Assembly (NCBI RefSeq): GCF_004104015.1
Contig: NZ_RYFV01000023.1
Coordinates: 1 to 53,342 of the forward strand
Reading direction: 5' to 3'
Source: Actinomyces oricola
Lineage (GTDB): Bacteria > Actinomycetota > Actinomycetes > Actinomycetales > Actinomycetaceae
Length of the DNA stretch: 53,342 nt
Shown here piece by piece: positions 35,395 through 45,520 of the stretch. The notes beneath the pieces are model-generated. The model did not search any database. It worked only from the letters and a program-made list of their open reading frames with translations, and was not told the DNA's origin. The first letter of the stretch is position 1; every line of letters begins with the position of its first letter. A program made the translations under genes and the position numbers.

Positions 35395-38049
35395 ATGCCA
35401 TACGTCCCCATTGAGTGGCTGCGCGAGCACGTCGACGCCCCCGCGGACCTGAGTGCCGAGCAGCTGGCGGCCGACCTGGTGCGCGTGGGCCTGGAGGAGG
35501 AGCGCATTGTCCCCCCGGCCGTCACCGGCCCGCTGGTGGTGGGCAGAGTCCTGACCCTGGAGTCCAAGAAACAGTCCAATGGGAAGGTCATTAACTACTG
35601 CCGCGTAGACGTGGGCGCGTACAACGACCCCCCCGGCACCGGCAAGGAGCCCTCAGACCTGCCCAGTCGCGGCATTGTGTGCGGGGCGCACAACTTCGAC
35701 GTCGGGGACTCGGTGGTGGTCAGCCTGCCCGGCGCCGTCCTGCCCGGCGACTTCGCCATCTCCGCCCGCAAGACCTACGGGCACATCTCCGACGGCATGA
35801 TCTGCTCGGCCCGCGAGCTCGGCATCGGCGAGGACCACACCGGCATTATTGTGCTCGACCAGTGGCTGGCCGAGCACGACCGGGCCGGTGAGGGGATACC
35901 CGCCCCCGGCTCCGACGCAATCCTCTTGCTGAGACTGGGGGAGGAGGTCCTGGAGATCAATGTGACCCCGGACCGCGGTTACTGCTTCTCCATGCGCGGG
36001 GTGGCCCGCGAGTACTCCCACTCCACCGGCGCCCGCTTCACCGACCCGGCCGACGCCGCCAACCCCGCTCTTTACCCGGCCGGCGTGGCCCGCAGCGGCG
36101 AGGGCGGTTTCCCGGTGGTCATCGCCGAAGACCCCGCCCCCATCCACGGGCGCCCCGGCGCCGACCGCTATGTGGCGCGCGTGGTGCGCGGCATTGACCC
36201 GGCCGCCCCCTCCCCGGCCTGGATGCGCGAGCGCCTCACCGCCGCCGGAATGCGCCCCATCTCCCTGGCCGTGGATGTCACCAACTACGTCATGCTCGAC
36301 CTGGGCCAGCCCCTGCACGCCTTCGACCTGAACAAGCTGTGCCCCCCCATTGTGGTGCGCCGCGCCGCCGCCGGGGAGCAGCTGACCTTCCTCGACGAGG
36401 TCACCCGCACCCTGGACGCCGAGGACCTGGTCATCTCCGACTCCGCCGGCGGCGAGGGCTCGCGCCCCCTGGTCCTGGCCGGCGTCTTCGGCGGAGCCGC
36501 CGCCGAAGTCGACCAGTCCACCACTGATGTGCTCATTGAGGCCGCCCACTTCGACGCTGTCTCCGTCGCCCGCTCGGCCCGCCGCCACCGCCTGCCCACC
36601 GAGTCCTCCAAGCGCAACGAGCGAGGCGTGGACACCGCCCTGGCCCCGGTGGCCGCCCAGCGCGCCGTCGACCTGCTGGTGGAGTACGGCGGGGCGGTGG
36701 CCGACCCCGTGTCCACCGACATCGATCGCACCAGCCCCATGCCCCCCATCGTCATGCGCGCCGACGCCGCCGAGCGGCTGACCGGGGTGGCCTACGGCGC
36801 GCCGCGGGTCATCGAGATCCTGGAGATGATCGGCTGCACGGTTCGCCCCGCCGGCGCTGACGAGCAGGGCCGCGAGCTGCTGAGCGTCACCGCCCCGACC
36901 TGGCGCCCCGACCTGGTGGGTCCCGCCCACCTGGCCGAGGAGATCGCCCGCATCGACGGCTACGACAACATCCCCGTCATTGTCCCCACCGCCCCCGCGG
37001 GCACCGGCCTGACCCTGCGCCAGCGCGCCCGGCGCGAGGTGGCGCGCGCCCTGGCCGACGCGGGCCTGACCCAGGTGCTCTCCTACCCCTTCATCGGGGA
37101 CGTTCACGACCTCCTGGAGATCCCCCAGGGCGACGAACGGCGTCAGGCCGTGCGCCTGGCCAACCCGCTGGCCGAGGATGCGCCTTGGCTGCGCACCTGC
37201 GTCCTGGACTCCCTGGTGGAGGCCGCCCGCCGCAACGTCTCCCGAGGGCTGTCCGGCGTCGCCGTCTTCGAGGTCGGCTCCGTCACCCGCCCCGGCGGGA
37301 CCGTGCCCGCGGCGATCCCCGGGGTGGAGCGGCGCCCCACCGATGAGGAGATTGAGGCACTCGAGGCGGGCATCCCCGCCCAGCCCACCCATGTCGCCGC
37401 CGTCCTGGCCGGTGAGCGGGAGCGAAGCGGCGTCCTGGGCCAGGGCCGGGCCTGGGACTGGGCCGACGCCCTGGAGGTGGTGCGCACAGTGGCCGCCGTC
37501 CTGGGCTTGAGCCTGGAGGCGGCCGCTCCGCCCCAGCCCTACGCCCCCTGGCACCCGGGCCGCACCGCAGAACTGCGCCTGCCCGGTGAGCGCCGGGGCA
37601 AGCAGGTCCAGGCCGGGCCCGTCGTGGCCCACGCCGGGGAGCTCCACCCCCGGGTCACGCGCGCACTGGGCCTGCCCGAGCGCAGCTGCGCCGTCGAAAT
37701 CGATCTGGAACCGATGCTGGACGCTGTCGAGGCGGCCGGTGTGCTGCAGGTCCGGGCCGTCTCCACCTTCCCGCCCGCCAAGGAGGATATCGCCCTGGTG
37801 GTTGATGAGGCCGTCACAGCCCGCGACGTGGAGGAGGTGGTGCGCCAGGCGGCCGGGGACCTGGCCGAGGAGGTCCGCCTCTTCGACGTCTTCCGCGGCC
37901 CCCAGCTGGGGCAGGGGCGCAAGTCCCTGGCCTTCTCTCTGGTGCTGCGCGCCCCCGACCGCACCCTGACGGCCCAGGAGACCGCCGCCGTGCGCAAGCG
38001 CGTGGTCAAGCGCGCCGCCAAGCGCCTGGGCGCCGAACTGCGCGCCTGA
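35395..38049 (+). CDS. pheT: Phenylalanyl-tRNA synthetase beta subunit
   Basis: An 884-residue subunit with the standard order: EMAP-II-like tRNA-binding domain at 40-165 (VVGRVLTLESKKQSNGKVIN, KTYGHISDGMICSARELG), B3/B4 editing domain (CFSMRGVAREYS, LFDLNK-like), B5 domain, core, and the C-terminal ferredoxin-fold anticodon-binding domain (STFPPAKEDIALVVDE). It forms the tetramer with PheS, binds tRNA and edits mischarged tyrosine. The ATG at 35395 starts with PYVPIEWLREHV, as in other PheT proteins. Full length. Confidence 0.97.
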   Translation: MPYVPIEWLREHVDAPADLSAEQLAADLVRVGLEEERIVPPAVTGPLVVGRVLTLESKKQSNGKVINYCRVDVGAYNDPPGTGKEPSDLPSRGIVCGAHNFDVGDSVVVSLPGAVLPGDFAISARKTYGHISDGMICSARELGIGEDHTGIIVLDQWLAEHDRAGEGIPAPGSDAILLLRLGEEVLEINVTPDRGYCFSMRGVAREYSHSTGARFTDPADAANPALYPAGVARSGEGGFPVVIAEDPAPIHGRPGADRYVARVVRGIDPAAPSPAWMRERLTAAGMRPISLAVDVTNYVMLDLGQPLHAFDLNKLCPPIVVRRAAAGEQLTFLDEVTRTLDAEDLVISDSAGGEGSRPLVLAGVFGGAAAEVDQSTTDVLIEAAHFDAVSVARSARRHRLPTESSKRNERGVDTALAPVAAQRAVDLLVEYGGAVADPVSTDIDRTSPMPPIVMRADAAERLTGVAYGAPRVIEILEMIGCTVRPAGADEQGRELLSVTAPTWRPDLVGPAHLAEEIARIDGYDNIPVIVPTAPAGTGLTLRQRARREVARALADAGLTQVLSYPFIGDVHDLLEIPQGDERRQAVRLANPLAEDAPWLRTCVLDSLVEAARRNVSRGLSGVAVFEVGSVTRPGGTVPAAIPGVERRPTDEEIEALEAGIPAQPTHVAAVLAGERERSGVLGQGRAWDWADALEVVRTVAAVLGLSLEAAAPPQPYAPWHPGRTAELRLPGERRGKQVQAGPVVAHAGELHPRVTRALGLPERSCAVEIDLEPMLDAVEAAGVLQVRAVSTFPPAKEDIALVVDEAVTARDVEEVVRQAAGDLAEEVRLFDVFRGPQLGQGRKSLAFSLVLRAPDRTLTAQETAAVRKRVVKRAAKRLGAELRA

Positions 38050-38121
38050 GGGGTCGGGAGGGTGTGGGGGGCCTCACCCCGGGAAGACGGCGGGCGCCGC
38101 GCCGCACCCGGGGAGACCCGG

Positions 38122-38133
38122 GATACTTGCCGC
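38122..38133 (+). promoter_or_regulatory. Probable leaderless promoter of the flavodoxin gene (-10 GATACT)
   Basis: GATACT at 38122-38127 is six bases before ATG 38134; no Shine-Dalgarno sequence. Confidence 0.45.
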
Positions 38134-38628
38134 ATGAAGTTCTTGCTCACAACCTCATCGCGCCACGGCTCCACGGACGAGATCGGTGCCGCGATCGCGA
38201 AGGAGTTGCGCGTTGCCGGCATTGACGTCGACCAGGCCCACCCCGAGGACGTCACCACTGTCGAGGGCTACGACGCCTTCATCCTGGGCAGTGCCGTGTA
38301 CATGACCAAGTGGACCCCTGAGGCCGTCGCCTTTACTGAGCGCTTCCGTGACGAGCTGGCCGCCCATCCCGTGTGGGCCTTCTCAGTGGGCCTGTCAGGT
38401 CTGCCCAAGGGTGAAATCGCCGACCCCAACCGCATTGGCCCGGTGCTGCTCCTCATTGAGCCCGAGGACCACGTCACCTTCCCGGGCCGCTTCGCCCCCA
38501 CTGAGCTCTCCTTGCGCGAGCGCTCCATTGCCCGCCTCGGTGGAGCGTCCGAGGGCGATTTCCGCGACTGGGACTCGGTGCGCCAGTGGGGCCGGGCTAT
38601 CGCCACCACGGTCCTGGCCCGCGCCTGA
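38134..38628 (+). CDS. Flavodoxin-domain protein (HemG-like)
   Basis: A 164-residue flavodoxin-fold protein. The FMN phosphate loop is TTSSRHGSTDEIG near the N-terminus. YDAFILGSAVYMTKWTPEA is the second flavin-binding loop, and WAFSVGLSGLP follows. The overall pattern fits the flavodoxin_5/HemG group; HemG proteins are protoporphyrinogen oxidases, but many actinobacterial relatives have no known substrate. The start is ATG 38134. It lies between pheT and argC and is a separate transcription unit. Confidence 0.85.
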   Translation: MKFLLTTSSRHGSTDEIGAAIAKELRVAGIDVDQAHPEDVTTVEGYDAFILGSAVYMTKWTPEAVAFTERFRDELAAHPVWAFSVGLSGLPKGEIADPNRIGPVLLLIEPEDHVTFPGRFAPTELSLRERSIARLGGASEGDFRDWDSVRQWGRAIATTVLARA

Positions 38629-38789
38629 ACTCGAAGGGCGCCCGCGCCTGGTCCATGTCGTTTCCATGTCGTTGGCGGCACGCGCCCGATGGGCGGCCCG
38701 GTCGATCCGGTATGCATCCCGCCACCGCGCTGCGCCCGGTGTGCGCCGCCCGGCCGCCCCATACCAAGATAACCAAGCAAGATAACCAA

Positions 38790-38806
38790 GGTATGCGCCG
38801 CATACC
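38790..38806. repeat. Perfect dyad GGTATGCG-C-CGCATACC
   Basis: Eight-base arms around a single C. GGTATGC also occurs near 38709-38715 and its complement (CATACC) at 38759-38764. It lies 120 bases before argC and has the size of a dimer binding site. Confidence 0.7.
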
Positions 38807-38892
38807 GAGGCGTGCGCCGCCCCTGGCACAGGCCTGTGCTGACGCCTTGGGGCGCTGTGAGCAAGGCGACGAGCAGACTCACGCCACCCTAT

Positions 38893-38928
38893 TTCGTATT
38901 TCTATGCATGACGACGTATGGTCTTCGC
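38893..38928 (+). promoter_or_regulatory. argC promoter (-10 TATGGT, leaderless) with a possible ArgR site
   Basis: TATGGT at 38917-38922 is six bases before ATG 38929. The segment TTCGTATTTCTATGCATGACGACGTATG just upstream of and over the -10 contains TGCAT/ATGCA-like half-sites resembling ARG boxes, though with mismatches. argR in the same cluster is the expected regulator. Confidence 0.4.
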
Positions 38929-40053
38929 ATGACGTGGACAGCAGCTGTCGCGGGCGCGACCGGTTACGCCGGGGGAGAGGTCCTTCGTCTCCTAGCCCAG
39001 CATCCCCGCATTGAGATTGGCGCCGTCACTGCTAACTCCTCAGCCGGAACCCCCCTGGGCGACCACCACCCCCACCTCGTGGGCCTGGCCAATAAAGTCG
39101 TAGCCCCTACGGACGTCAAGCACCTCGCCGGCCACGACATTGTGGTTCTGGCGCTACCGCACGGCGCCTCCGGGGCTATTACGGCCGCCCTGGAAAAGGC
39201 CGCCCCCGCCCAAGGGGCCACCTCCCTGCTGATCGACTGCGGCGCCGACCACCGCCTCACCGACTCCGCCTCCTGGACCGCCTTCTACGGTGAGCACAGC
39301 CCCTACGCCGAGGCGTGGACCTACGGCATGCCCGAACTCCTCCACGCCGGGGAGGGCGCCGCGGCCGCCCAGCGCGCTGAACTCGCCGCCGCCGCCCGCA
39401 TTGCGGTGCCCGGGTGCAATGTCACCGCGGTCACCCTGGCCCTCCAGCCCGGCGTTGCCGCGGGACTCATTGACACCGGCCCCCAGGCCCCGCCGATCAC
39501 GGCCGTCCTGGCCGTGGGCTACTCCGGGGCGGGCAAGTCCCTCAAACCGCACCTGAGCGCCGCCGAGGCGCTGGGCTCGGCCCAGCCCTACGCCGTGGGC
39601 GGCACCCACCGACACATCCCCGAGATCATCCAAAACCTCCGGGTCGCCGGCGCCCCGGGCGGCATCCGCCTGTCCTTCACCCCCGTCCTGGTGCCCATGA
39701 GCCGCGGCATCCTGGCCACCGTGACCGCACCCATGGCCCCCGCACTGCGCCGGGCCCCCGACCCCGGGCCCCTCCTGCGCAATGCCTGGCAGACCGCCTA
39801 CGGGCGGGCCGGCGGTGGCGAGCCCCTCGTCCATCTCCTCCCCGAGGGCACCTGGCCGACCACTGGCGCCGTCGCCGGGTCCGGCCTGGCCACCGTCCAG
39901 GTCGCCATTGACCGCACAGCCGGCGCCGTTATCGCCATGTGCGCCATTGACAACCTCGGCAAGGGCACAGCCTCCGCGGCACTCCAGTGCCTTAACCTGG
40001 CCCGCGGTCTGCCTGAGACCACCGGCATCCTCACCCAAGGAGTTGCACCATGA
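38929..40053 (+). CDS. argC: N-acetyl-gamma-glutamyl-phosphate reductase
   Basis: A 374-residue NADPH-dependent reductase, third step of arginine synthesis, converting N-acetylglutamyl phosphate to the semialdehyde. The NADP fold is [16 protein letters not shown]. The catalytic cysteine is Cys163 in [24 protein letters not shown] and [16 protein letters not shown] are conserved. ATG 38929 opens at the first conserved strand. argJ overlaps its stop (ATGA), and the following genes are coupled through to argR. Confidence 0.96.
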   Translation: MTWTAAVAGATGYAGGEVLRLLAQHPRIEIGAVTANSSAGTPLGDHHPHLVGLANKVVAPTDVKHLAGHDIVVLALPHGASGAITAALEKAAPAQGATSLLIDCGADHRLTDSASWTAFYGEHSPYAEAWTYGMPELLHAGEGAAAAQRAELAAAARIAVPGCNVTAVTLALQPGVAAGLIDTGPQAPPITAVLAVGYSGAGKSLKPHLSAAEALGSAQPYAVGGTHRHIPEIIQNLRVAGAPGGIRLSFTPVLVPMSRGILATVTAPMAPALRRAPDPGPLLRNAWQTAYGRAGGGEPLVHLLPEGTWPTTGAVAGSGLATVQVAIDRTAGAVIAMCAIDNLGKGTASAALQCLNLARGLPETTGILTQGVAP

Positions 40054-41216
40054 GTGTTACCGCTGCCACGGGCTTTTCCGCTGCGGGCGTGCGTGCCGGG
40101 CTCAAGGCCTCCGGCAGGCCCGACGTGGCCCTCGTGGTCAACAACGGCCCCCTGGCCGTGGCTGCGGGCGTTTTCACCACCAACCGAGTTGTGGCCGCCC
40201 CCGTGGTCTGGTCCCGGCAGGCGGTGGCCGACGGCGTGGCGCGGGCCGTCATACTCAACTCCGGCTCGGCCAACGCCTGCACCGGTCAGCGCGGCACCGC
40301 CGACACCGCCGCCACCGCCGCCCGCATCGCCGAGCTGCTGGGCTGTCAAGCCGAGGAGGTGCTGGTGTGCTCCACCGGGGTCATTGGTGAGCCCCTGCCC
40401 ATGGCGGCGCTCCTGGGCGGTGCCGCCGAGGCGGCCGCCTCCCTGGAAACGACCTCTCGGGCCGCCCATGAGGCCGCTTGCGCCATTATGACCACCGACA
40501 CCGTCCCCAAGGAGGACGCCCTGGATGCCGGCGGGTGGACCATTGGCGGCATGATCAAGGGGGTCGGCATGCTCGCCCCCGGCATGGCCACCATGCTCGC
40601 CGTCCTGACCACTGATGCGGTCATTGACGCCCCGACCGCCCGCGCCGCCCTGTCCGCGGCCGTGGCCCGCACCGTCAACCGCATTAACTCTGACGGGTGC
40701 ATGTCCACCAACGACACTGTTGTGCTCCTGGCCTCCGGCGCCTCAGGTGCCACCCCCGGCCGGGCCGAGTTCGACAAGGCCGTCACCGAGGTGCTGGGGC
40801 GCCTGGGCAGGCGCCTCGTGGCCGACGCCGAGGGCGCCACCCACGACATCGCCATCACCGTGACCGGCGCCGCCACCGAGGCCGCCGCCGAGATCGCCGC
40901 CCGTACCGTGAGCGCCTCCAACCTTCTGAAGTGCGCCGTGGCCGGGGGCGATCCCAACTGGGGCCGTGTCCTGTCCCAGTTGGGCACCGTCCCCGAGCAG
41001 GCGTGCCCCTTCGACCCCGAGCAGGTGGACGTGGCCATCAATGGCGTCACCATCTTCAGCCACGGCGAGCCGGCCACCAGCCGCTCCGAAGTGGACATGA
41101 GCGCCCGTGAGACCCGCATCGACATCGCCTTGAACGTTGGTGACGCCCAGGCCACCGTCTGGACCAACGATCTCACCCACGGATACATCACCATTAACGC
41201 GGACTACACAACATGA
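40050..41216 (+). CDS. argJ: Bifunctional glutamate N-acetyltransferase / N-acetylglutamate synthase
   Basis: A 388-residue ArgJ. It recycles the acetyl group from N-acetylornithine to glutamate and may also acetylate from acetyl-CoA. The precursor is self-cleaved between Ala180 and Thr181 in [15 protein letters not shown], where Thr is the nucleophile. [21 protein letters not shown] and INADYTT at the C-terminus are conserved. Having argJ means that argA and argE are not needed for the cycle. Confidence 0.96.
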   Translation: MSVTAATGFSAAGVRAGLKASGRPDVALVVNNGPLAVAAGVFTTNRVVAAPVVWSRQAVADGVARAVILNSGSANACTGQRGTADTAATAARIAELLGCQAEEVLVCSTGVIGEPLPMAALLGGAAEAAASLETTSRAAHEAACAIMTTDTVPKEDALDAGGWTIGGMIKGVGMLAPGMATMLAVLTTDAVIDAPTARAALSAAVARTVNRINSDGCMSTNDTVVLLASGASGATPGRAEFDKAVTEVLGRLGRRLVADAEGATHDIAITVTGAATEAAAEIAARTVSASNLLKCAVAGGDPNWGRVLSQLGTVPEQACPFDPEQVDVAINGVTIFSHGEPATSRSEVDMSARETRIDIALNVGDAQATVWTNDLTHGYITINADYTT

Positions 41217-42145
41217 GCTCTCTGACCAAGCACCTGACCCCCCGGCAAAAAGCCTCCGTCCTTCTGGAGGCCATGCCCTGGCTGCGCGCCTACAAGGGCG
41301 CCACCATTGTCATTAAGTACGGTGGCAATGCCATGATCGACGAGGACCTCAAACGGGCCTTCGCCGACGACGTCCTCTTCCTCCACCAGGTCGGCCTCAA
41401 GCCCGTCGTCGTTCACGGCGGAGGCCCCCAGATCAGTTCCATGCTCTCGCGCCTGGGCATCTCCTCGGAGTTCCGTGGTGGCCTGCGCGTCACCACCCCT
41501 GAGGTCATGGATGTGGTGCGCATGGTCCTCACCGGCTCAGTCCAGCGCGAGCTCGTCTCCCTGCTCAATGCCGAAGGATCGGCGGCGGTGGGCATTAGCG
41601 GCGAGGACGGCGGGCTCCTGCGCGCCCGCCAGCGCCTGGCCACCGTGGAGGGGGAGAGCGTGGATGTGGGTCTCGTCGGCGATGTCGTCGAGGTGAGCCC
41701 CCGCCCCATCCTCGACCTCATTGCCCAGGGCCGCATCCCGGTCATCTCCTCGGTGGCGCCCATGGTCGCGGACTCCACCACCGTCCTCAATGTCAACGCG
41801 GACACGGCCGCCGCCGCCATCGCCGTGGCCATTAAAGCCCAGAAGCTCATTGTGCTCACCGACGTCGAGGGCCTGTACTCGGCCTGGCCCGACCGCGCCT
41901 CCCTGGTCTCGCGCATTGGCGTGGACGCCCTGGAGGCGCTTCTGCCCGAGCTCTCCTCGGGCATGATCCCCAAAATGGAGGCCTGCCTGCGGGCCGTGCG
42001 CGGGGGAGTGGGGCAGGCCCATATTGTCGATGGGCGTCAGCCCCACTCCATGCTCCTGGAGATCGTCACCGACGACGGCGTCGGCACCGTCGTCCACCCC
42101 GAGGTTACCGGGTGCTCACGCACCAAGGGGGGCCCAACCCTATGA
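41213..42145 (+). CDS. argB: Acetylglutamate kinase
   Basis: A 310-residue amino acid kinase that phosphorylates N-acetylglutamate; usually the step inhibited by arginine. [10 protein letters not shown] is the phosphate-binding N-terminal motif, [11 protein letters not shown] the substrate loop, and [16 protein letters not shown] the nucleotide-binding segment. An N-terminal extension of about 20 residues is typical of arginine-sensitive enzymes. It overlaps argJ and argD by ATGA. Confidence 0.96.
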   Translation: MSSLTKHLTPRQKASVLLEAMPWLRAYKGATIVIKYGGNAMIDEDLKRAFADDVLFLHQVGLKPVVVHGGGPQISSMLSRLGISSEFRGGLRVTTPEVMDVVRMVLTGSVQRELVSLLNAEGSAAVGISGEDGGLLRARQRLATVEGESVDVGLVGDVVEVSPRPILDLIAQGRIPVISSVAPMVADSTTVLNVNADTAAAAIAVAIKAQKLIVLTDVEGLYSAWPDRASLVSRIGVDALEALLPELSSGMIPKMEACLRAVRGGVGQAHIVDGRQPHSMLLEIVTDDGVGTVVHPEVTGCSRTKGGPTL

Positions 42146-43404
42146 GCGCCCCTTCTGCCACCGGTGCCGCGGCCGGAGAAGCGCCGGACAACACGACATG
42201 GCGCAGGCGTTATGCCGAGGCCGTCATGAACACCTTCGGCACCCCCGACCGCGTCCTGGTGCGTGGCCGCGGCGTCCGCGTCTGGGATGCCGACGGTGCG
42301 GAGTACATTGACCTGCTGGCCGGCATTGCCGTCAACTGCCTGGGCCACGCCCATCCCGCCATTGTTACGGCCGTCACCGAGCAGCTCAGCACGCTGGGGC
42401 ACGTCTCCAACTTCTTCACCACCCCCGCCCAGGTGACTCTGGCCGAGGAGCTGGCCCATCTGACCTTCCCCCGGACGCCGGCCGGTTCCTCCAAAGTCTT
42501 CTTGGCCAACTCTGGTACTGAGGCCAACGAGGCGGCCCTCAAGATCGCCCGCCGTCATGGCGGGGCGCAGCGCCCCCGCATTCTGGCGCTCCAGGGCGCC
42601 TTCCACGGCCGCACCATGGGCGCCCTGGCCCTGACCCACAAGGCCGCCTACCGAGAGCCCTTTGAACCCCTGCCCGGCGGGGTCGAGTTCATCCCCGCCG
42701 GGGACGCGGCCGCTCTGGCCGAGGCCATGGGCCCCGACGTCGCCGCCCTGGTTCTGGAGCCCATCCAGGGGGAGGCCGGTGTGCGCGAATTGCCCGCCGG
42801 CTACCTGGAGGCCGCTCGCGAGACCACTGAGAGAGCGGGCGCCCTGCTCATTGTCGACGAGGTCCAAACCGGCATGGGCCGCACCGGGGCCTGGATGGCG
42901 CACCACCTCCTGGCCCCCGGGGTGGTGCCCGACGTTGTCACCGTGGCCAAGGGCTTGGGCGGGGGAGTGCCCATTGGAGCCACCCTGGCCACCGGGTCGG
43001 CGGCGGACCTACTCGGCCCCGGTCAGCACGGCACCACTTTCGGCGGCAACCCCGTGGCCTGCGCCGCCGCCCTGGCCGTCATCGACACCATCTCCAGGCA
43101 GGGCCTGCTGGAGCGAGTCGGTGCTCTGGGCCGGCGCTGGTCCGGGCAACTCGCCTCCGTGCCCGGCGTGGCCCAGGTGCGCGGCCGCGGTCTGCTGCTC
43201 GGTCTGGGCCTGGCCGCGGGTGTGGGGGAGGCCGGGCAGGTCGTCCAGGATCTGGTCCGAGCCGGTTTTATTGTCAACGCACCGCGCCCGGACACCCTGC
43301 GCCTGGCTCCGCCCTTCATCCTGTCCGATGCCGATGCCGATGCCTTCACCGCGGTGCTCACCGACATCCTCGCCACTAGAACTGCCACAGAAGGTGCCCA
43401 ATGA
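42142..43404 (+). CDS. argD: Acetylornithine aminotransferase
   Basis: A 420-residue class III PLP aminotransferase. The PLP lysine is Lys270 in [54 protein letters not shown] and [15 protein letters not shown] are family signatures. It makes N-acetylornithine from the semialdehyde. The ATG 42142 overlaps the argB stop. argF normally follows, but here argR follows directly. Confidence 0.96.
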   Translation: MSAPSATGAAAGEAPDNTTWRRRYAEAVMNTFGTPDRVLVRGRGVRVWDADGAEYIDLLAGIAVNCLGHAHPAIVTAVTEQLSTLGHVSNFFTTPAQVTLAEELAHLTFPRTPAGSSKVFLANSGTEANEAALKIARRHGGAQRPRILALQGAFHGRTMGALALTHKAAYREPFEPLPGGVEFIPAGDAAALAEAMGPDVAALVLEPIQGEAGVRELPAGYLEAARETTERAGALLIVDEVQTGMGRTGAWMAHHLLAPGVVPDVVTVAKGLGGGVPIGATLATGSAADLLGPGQHGTTFGGNPVACAAALAVIDTISRQGLLERVGALGRRWSGQLASVPGVAQVRGRGLLLGLGLAAGVGEAGQVVQDLVRAGFIVNAPRPDTLRLAPPFILSDADADAFTAVLTDILATRTATEGAQ

Positions 43405-43946
43405 GCGAGTCCCCAAGCCCGGCGGCACCAGCCACCAAGGCCGCCCGCCACGCCCTCATTGCCCAAATCCTCACCAAGGAGCGGATTCGCTCTCAAGCCG
43501 AACTCAGGGGCGCCCTGGCCGCTCGAGGCGTATCCACCACCCAGGCGACGCTCTCACGCGACCTGGTTGAGCTTCGCGCCACCAAGCTCCGATCTGCCGG
43601 CGGCGCCCAGGTTTACGCCATACCGGAGGCCGGGGCGCCCGGACAGGTCAATACCGGCGCCGTGGGGGGCGATGAGTCCCTGGCGGATCACACCACACCC
43701 CGCCTGGCCCGCTGGTGCGCCGACCTGCTGGTCACCGCGGAGTGGGCCGGCAGCCAACTGGTGTTGCGCACCCCCGCGGGGGCGGCTCAATTGCTGGCCA
43801 GTGCCGTCGACGACGCCATCCTGCCCGATGTACTCGGCTGCATTGCCGGGGACGACACCGTCTTGGTCATTACCCGCTCCGAGCGGGCGGCCGCCCAGGT
43901 CGCCGCCCACCTGCTGGCCCTGGCCGACCCCGGCGCTCGCCGTTGA
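43401..43946 (+). CDS. argR: Arginine repressor
   Basis: A 181-residue regulator. The N-terminal winged helix shows [23 protein letters not shown] and [20 protein letters not shown]. The C-terminal oligomerisation and arginine-binding domain has [20 protein letters not shown] and [15 protein letters not shown]. It represses arg genes when arginine is bound. ATGA overlap with argD means it is co-translated with the genes it likely controls (autoregulation). Slightly longer than usual because of an N-terminal extension. Confidence 0.95.
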   Translation: MSESPSPAAPATKAARHALIAQILTKERIRSQAELRGALAARGVSTTQATLSRDLVELRATKLRSAGGAQVYAIPEAGAPGQVNTGAVGGDESLADHTTPRLARWCADLLVTAEWAGSQLVLRTPAGAAQLLASAVDDAILPDVLGCIAGDDTVLVITRSERAAAQVAAHLLALADPGARR

Positions 43947-44125
43947 GCCCGGTGCGGGACGGCGGCACCCGGGCGCCGCCGTCCGCCGGCCGGCCTTCCC
44001 GGCCGACCTTCTCGACTCACCCGCCCGGCCTCCGGGAGGCGGCCATGGAACCGGGCCGTAACCCCACCAGCTCCCCAACCGAACCCGCTGGACTACGCCA
44101 GCACTGCACTCAGGAGGCAGAACCC
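43947..44125. other. argR-argG spacer with GC-rich stems
   Basis: Contains GGCCGGCCTTCCCGGCCG-type self-complementary stretches (43985-44010) and GGCCTCCGGGAGGCGGCC. These may form a leader structure or terminator before argG. No gene. Confidence 0.35.
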
Positions 44126-45349
44126 ATGAGCATCCACAAGGACCGCGTCGTCCTGGCCTACTCCGGAGGCCTGGACACCTCTGTTGCCATTGGCTGGATC
44201 GGCGAGCAGACGGGTCGCGAGGTCGTCGCCGTCGCCGTCGACGTCGGCCAGGGCGGGGAGGATCTTGAGGTTATCCGCCGGCGGGCCCTGGACTGCGGTG
44301 CCGTGGAGGCGTATGTGGCCGATGCCCGCGATGAGTTCGCCACCGACTTCTGCATGCCGGCCCTGAAGGCGAACGCCCTTTACGAGGGCACCTACCCGCT
44401 GGTCTCGGCCCTGTCGCGCCCGGTTATTGCCAAGCACCTGGTCAAGGCCGCCCGCCAGTTCGGCGCCCACACCGTGGCCCACGGCTGCACCGGCAAGGGC
44501 AACGACCAGGTCCGCTTCGAGGTGTCCATTACCTCCATGGCCCCCGATATGGACTGCATCTCCCCGGTGCGCGACCTGGCCCTGACCCGCGACGTGGCCA
44601 TTGACTATGCCGAGAAGCACGATCTGCCCATTGAGACCACCAAGCACAACCCCTTCTCCATTGACCAGAACGTGTGGGGCCGTGCCATTGAGACCGGGTT
44701 CCTGGAGGACCTGTGGAACGCTCCCACCAAGGACGTCTACGTCTACACCGACGACCCCACCTACCCGCCGCTCCCCGACGAGGTCGTCATCACCTTTGAG
44801 ACCGGCATCCCGGTGGCCATTGACGGCAAGCCCGTGACCCCCCTGGAGGCCATCCAGGAGATGAACCGCCGCGCCGGGGCCCAGGGCGTGGGGCGCATTG
44901 ACATGGTCGAGGACCGCCTGGTGGGCATTAAGTCCCGCGAGATCTACGAAGCTCCTGGAGCGGTCGCCCTCATTGAGGCCCACCGGGCCCTGGAGGCCGT
45001 GACCTTGGAGCGCCTTCAGCGTCGCTACAAGCGTCAGATGGAGCAGGTCTGGGGCGAACTGGTCTACGAGGCCCAGTGGTATTCCCCGCTCAAGCGCTCC
45101 ATGGACGCCTTCATCGAGGACACCCAGCGCTACGTCAGCGGCGAGATCCGCATGGTCCTGCACGGCGGGAGGGCCACCGTCAATGGGCGGCGCAGCGAGT
45201 CGAGTCTGTACGACTTCAATCTGGCCACCTACGAGACCGGTGACACCTTCGACCAGTCATCCTCGCGCGGCTTCATCGAGATTTATGGCATGCAGTCCAA
45301 ACTTGCGGCCGCCCGCGACGTGCGCATGGGCCAGGGCGTCGGCTTCTGA
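44126..45349 (+). CDS. argG: Argininosuccinate synthase
   Basis: A 407-residue enzyme that joins citrulline and aspartate using ATP. The N-terminal ATP pyrophosphatase motif is [13 protein letters not shown], followed by [15 protein letters not shown]. The C-terminal part includes the tetramer helix. ATG 44126 has AGGAGG eight bases upstream. It lies 180 bases after argR and is separated from argH by an FNT channel gene and an O-antigen-ligase-like gene. Confidence 0.97.
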   Translation: MSIHKDRVVLAYSGGLDTSVAIGWIGEQTGREVVAVAVDVGQGGEDLEVIRRRALDCGAVEAYVADARDEFATDFCMPALKANALYEGTYPLVSALSRPVIAKHLVKAARQFGAHTVAHGCTGKGNDQVRFEVSITSMAPDMDCISPVRDLALTRDVAIDYAEKHDLPIETTKHNPFSIDQNVWGRAIETGFLEDLWNAPTKDVYVYTDDPTYPPLPDEVVITFETGIPVAIDGKPVTPLEAIQEMNRRAGAQGVGRIDMVEDRLVGIKSREIYEAPGAVALIEAHRALEAVTLERLQRRYKRQMEQVWGELVYEAQWYSPLKRSMDAFIEDTQRYVSGEIRMVLHGGRATVNGRRSESSLYDFNLATYETGDTFDQSSSRGFIEIYGMQSKLAAARDVRMGQGVGF

Positions 45350-45434
45350 GTTCGTCGGGGTTCCTGAGATGAGGGCGCTGCTGCGCGCGGCCCTCAAGGG
45401 GCTCCTCTTCCAAGGGCTCATCCACCCCGATTGC

Positions 45435-45482
45435 GGCTCCGGGCGCGCAGGAGCAATGGGAAACCATTGCGCGCCCGGAGCC
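45435..45482. terminator. Bidirectional terminator between argG and the FNT gene
   Basis: GGCTCCGGGCGCGCA...CAATGG pairs with CCATTGCGCGCCCGGAGCC around a GAAA loop, with a five-base bulge on the 5' side. It sits between the convergent genes, 86 bases after argG and 39 before the end of the channel gene. Confidence 0.7.
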
Positions 45483-45520
45483 GGTTATCCCGGTTATCGA
45501 TGAACGGCTCGCGGAGTCTT

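Larger units (their letters stand above)
38629..38928. other. Intergenic region upstream of argC with repeats
   Basis: No gene is supported here. The region contains repeated TCCATGTCGTT (from 38651 and 38662), two copies of AAGATAACCAAG (from 38766 and 38779), several GGTATGC motifs, a perfect dyad, and near its end a possible arginine operator and the argC promoter. Confidence 0.5.
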
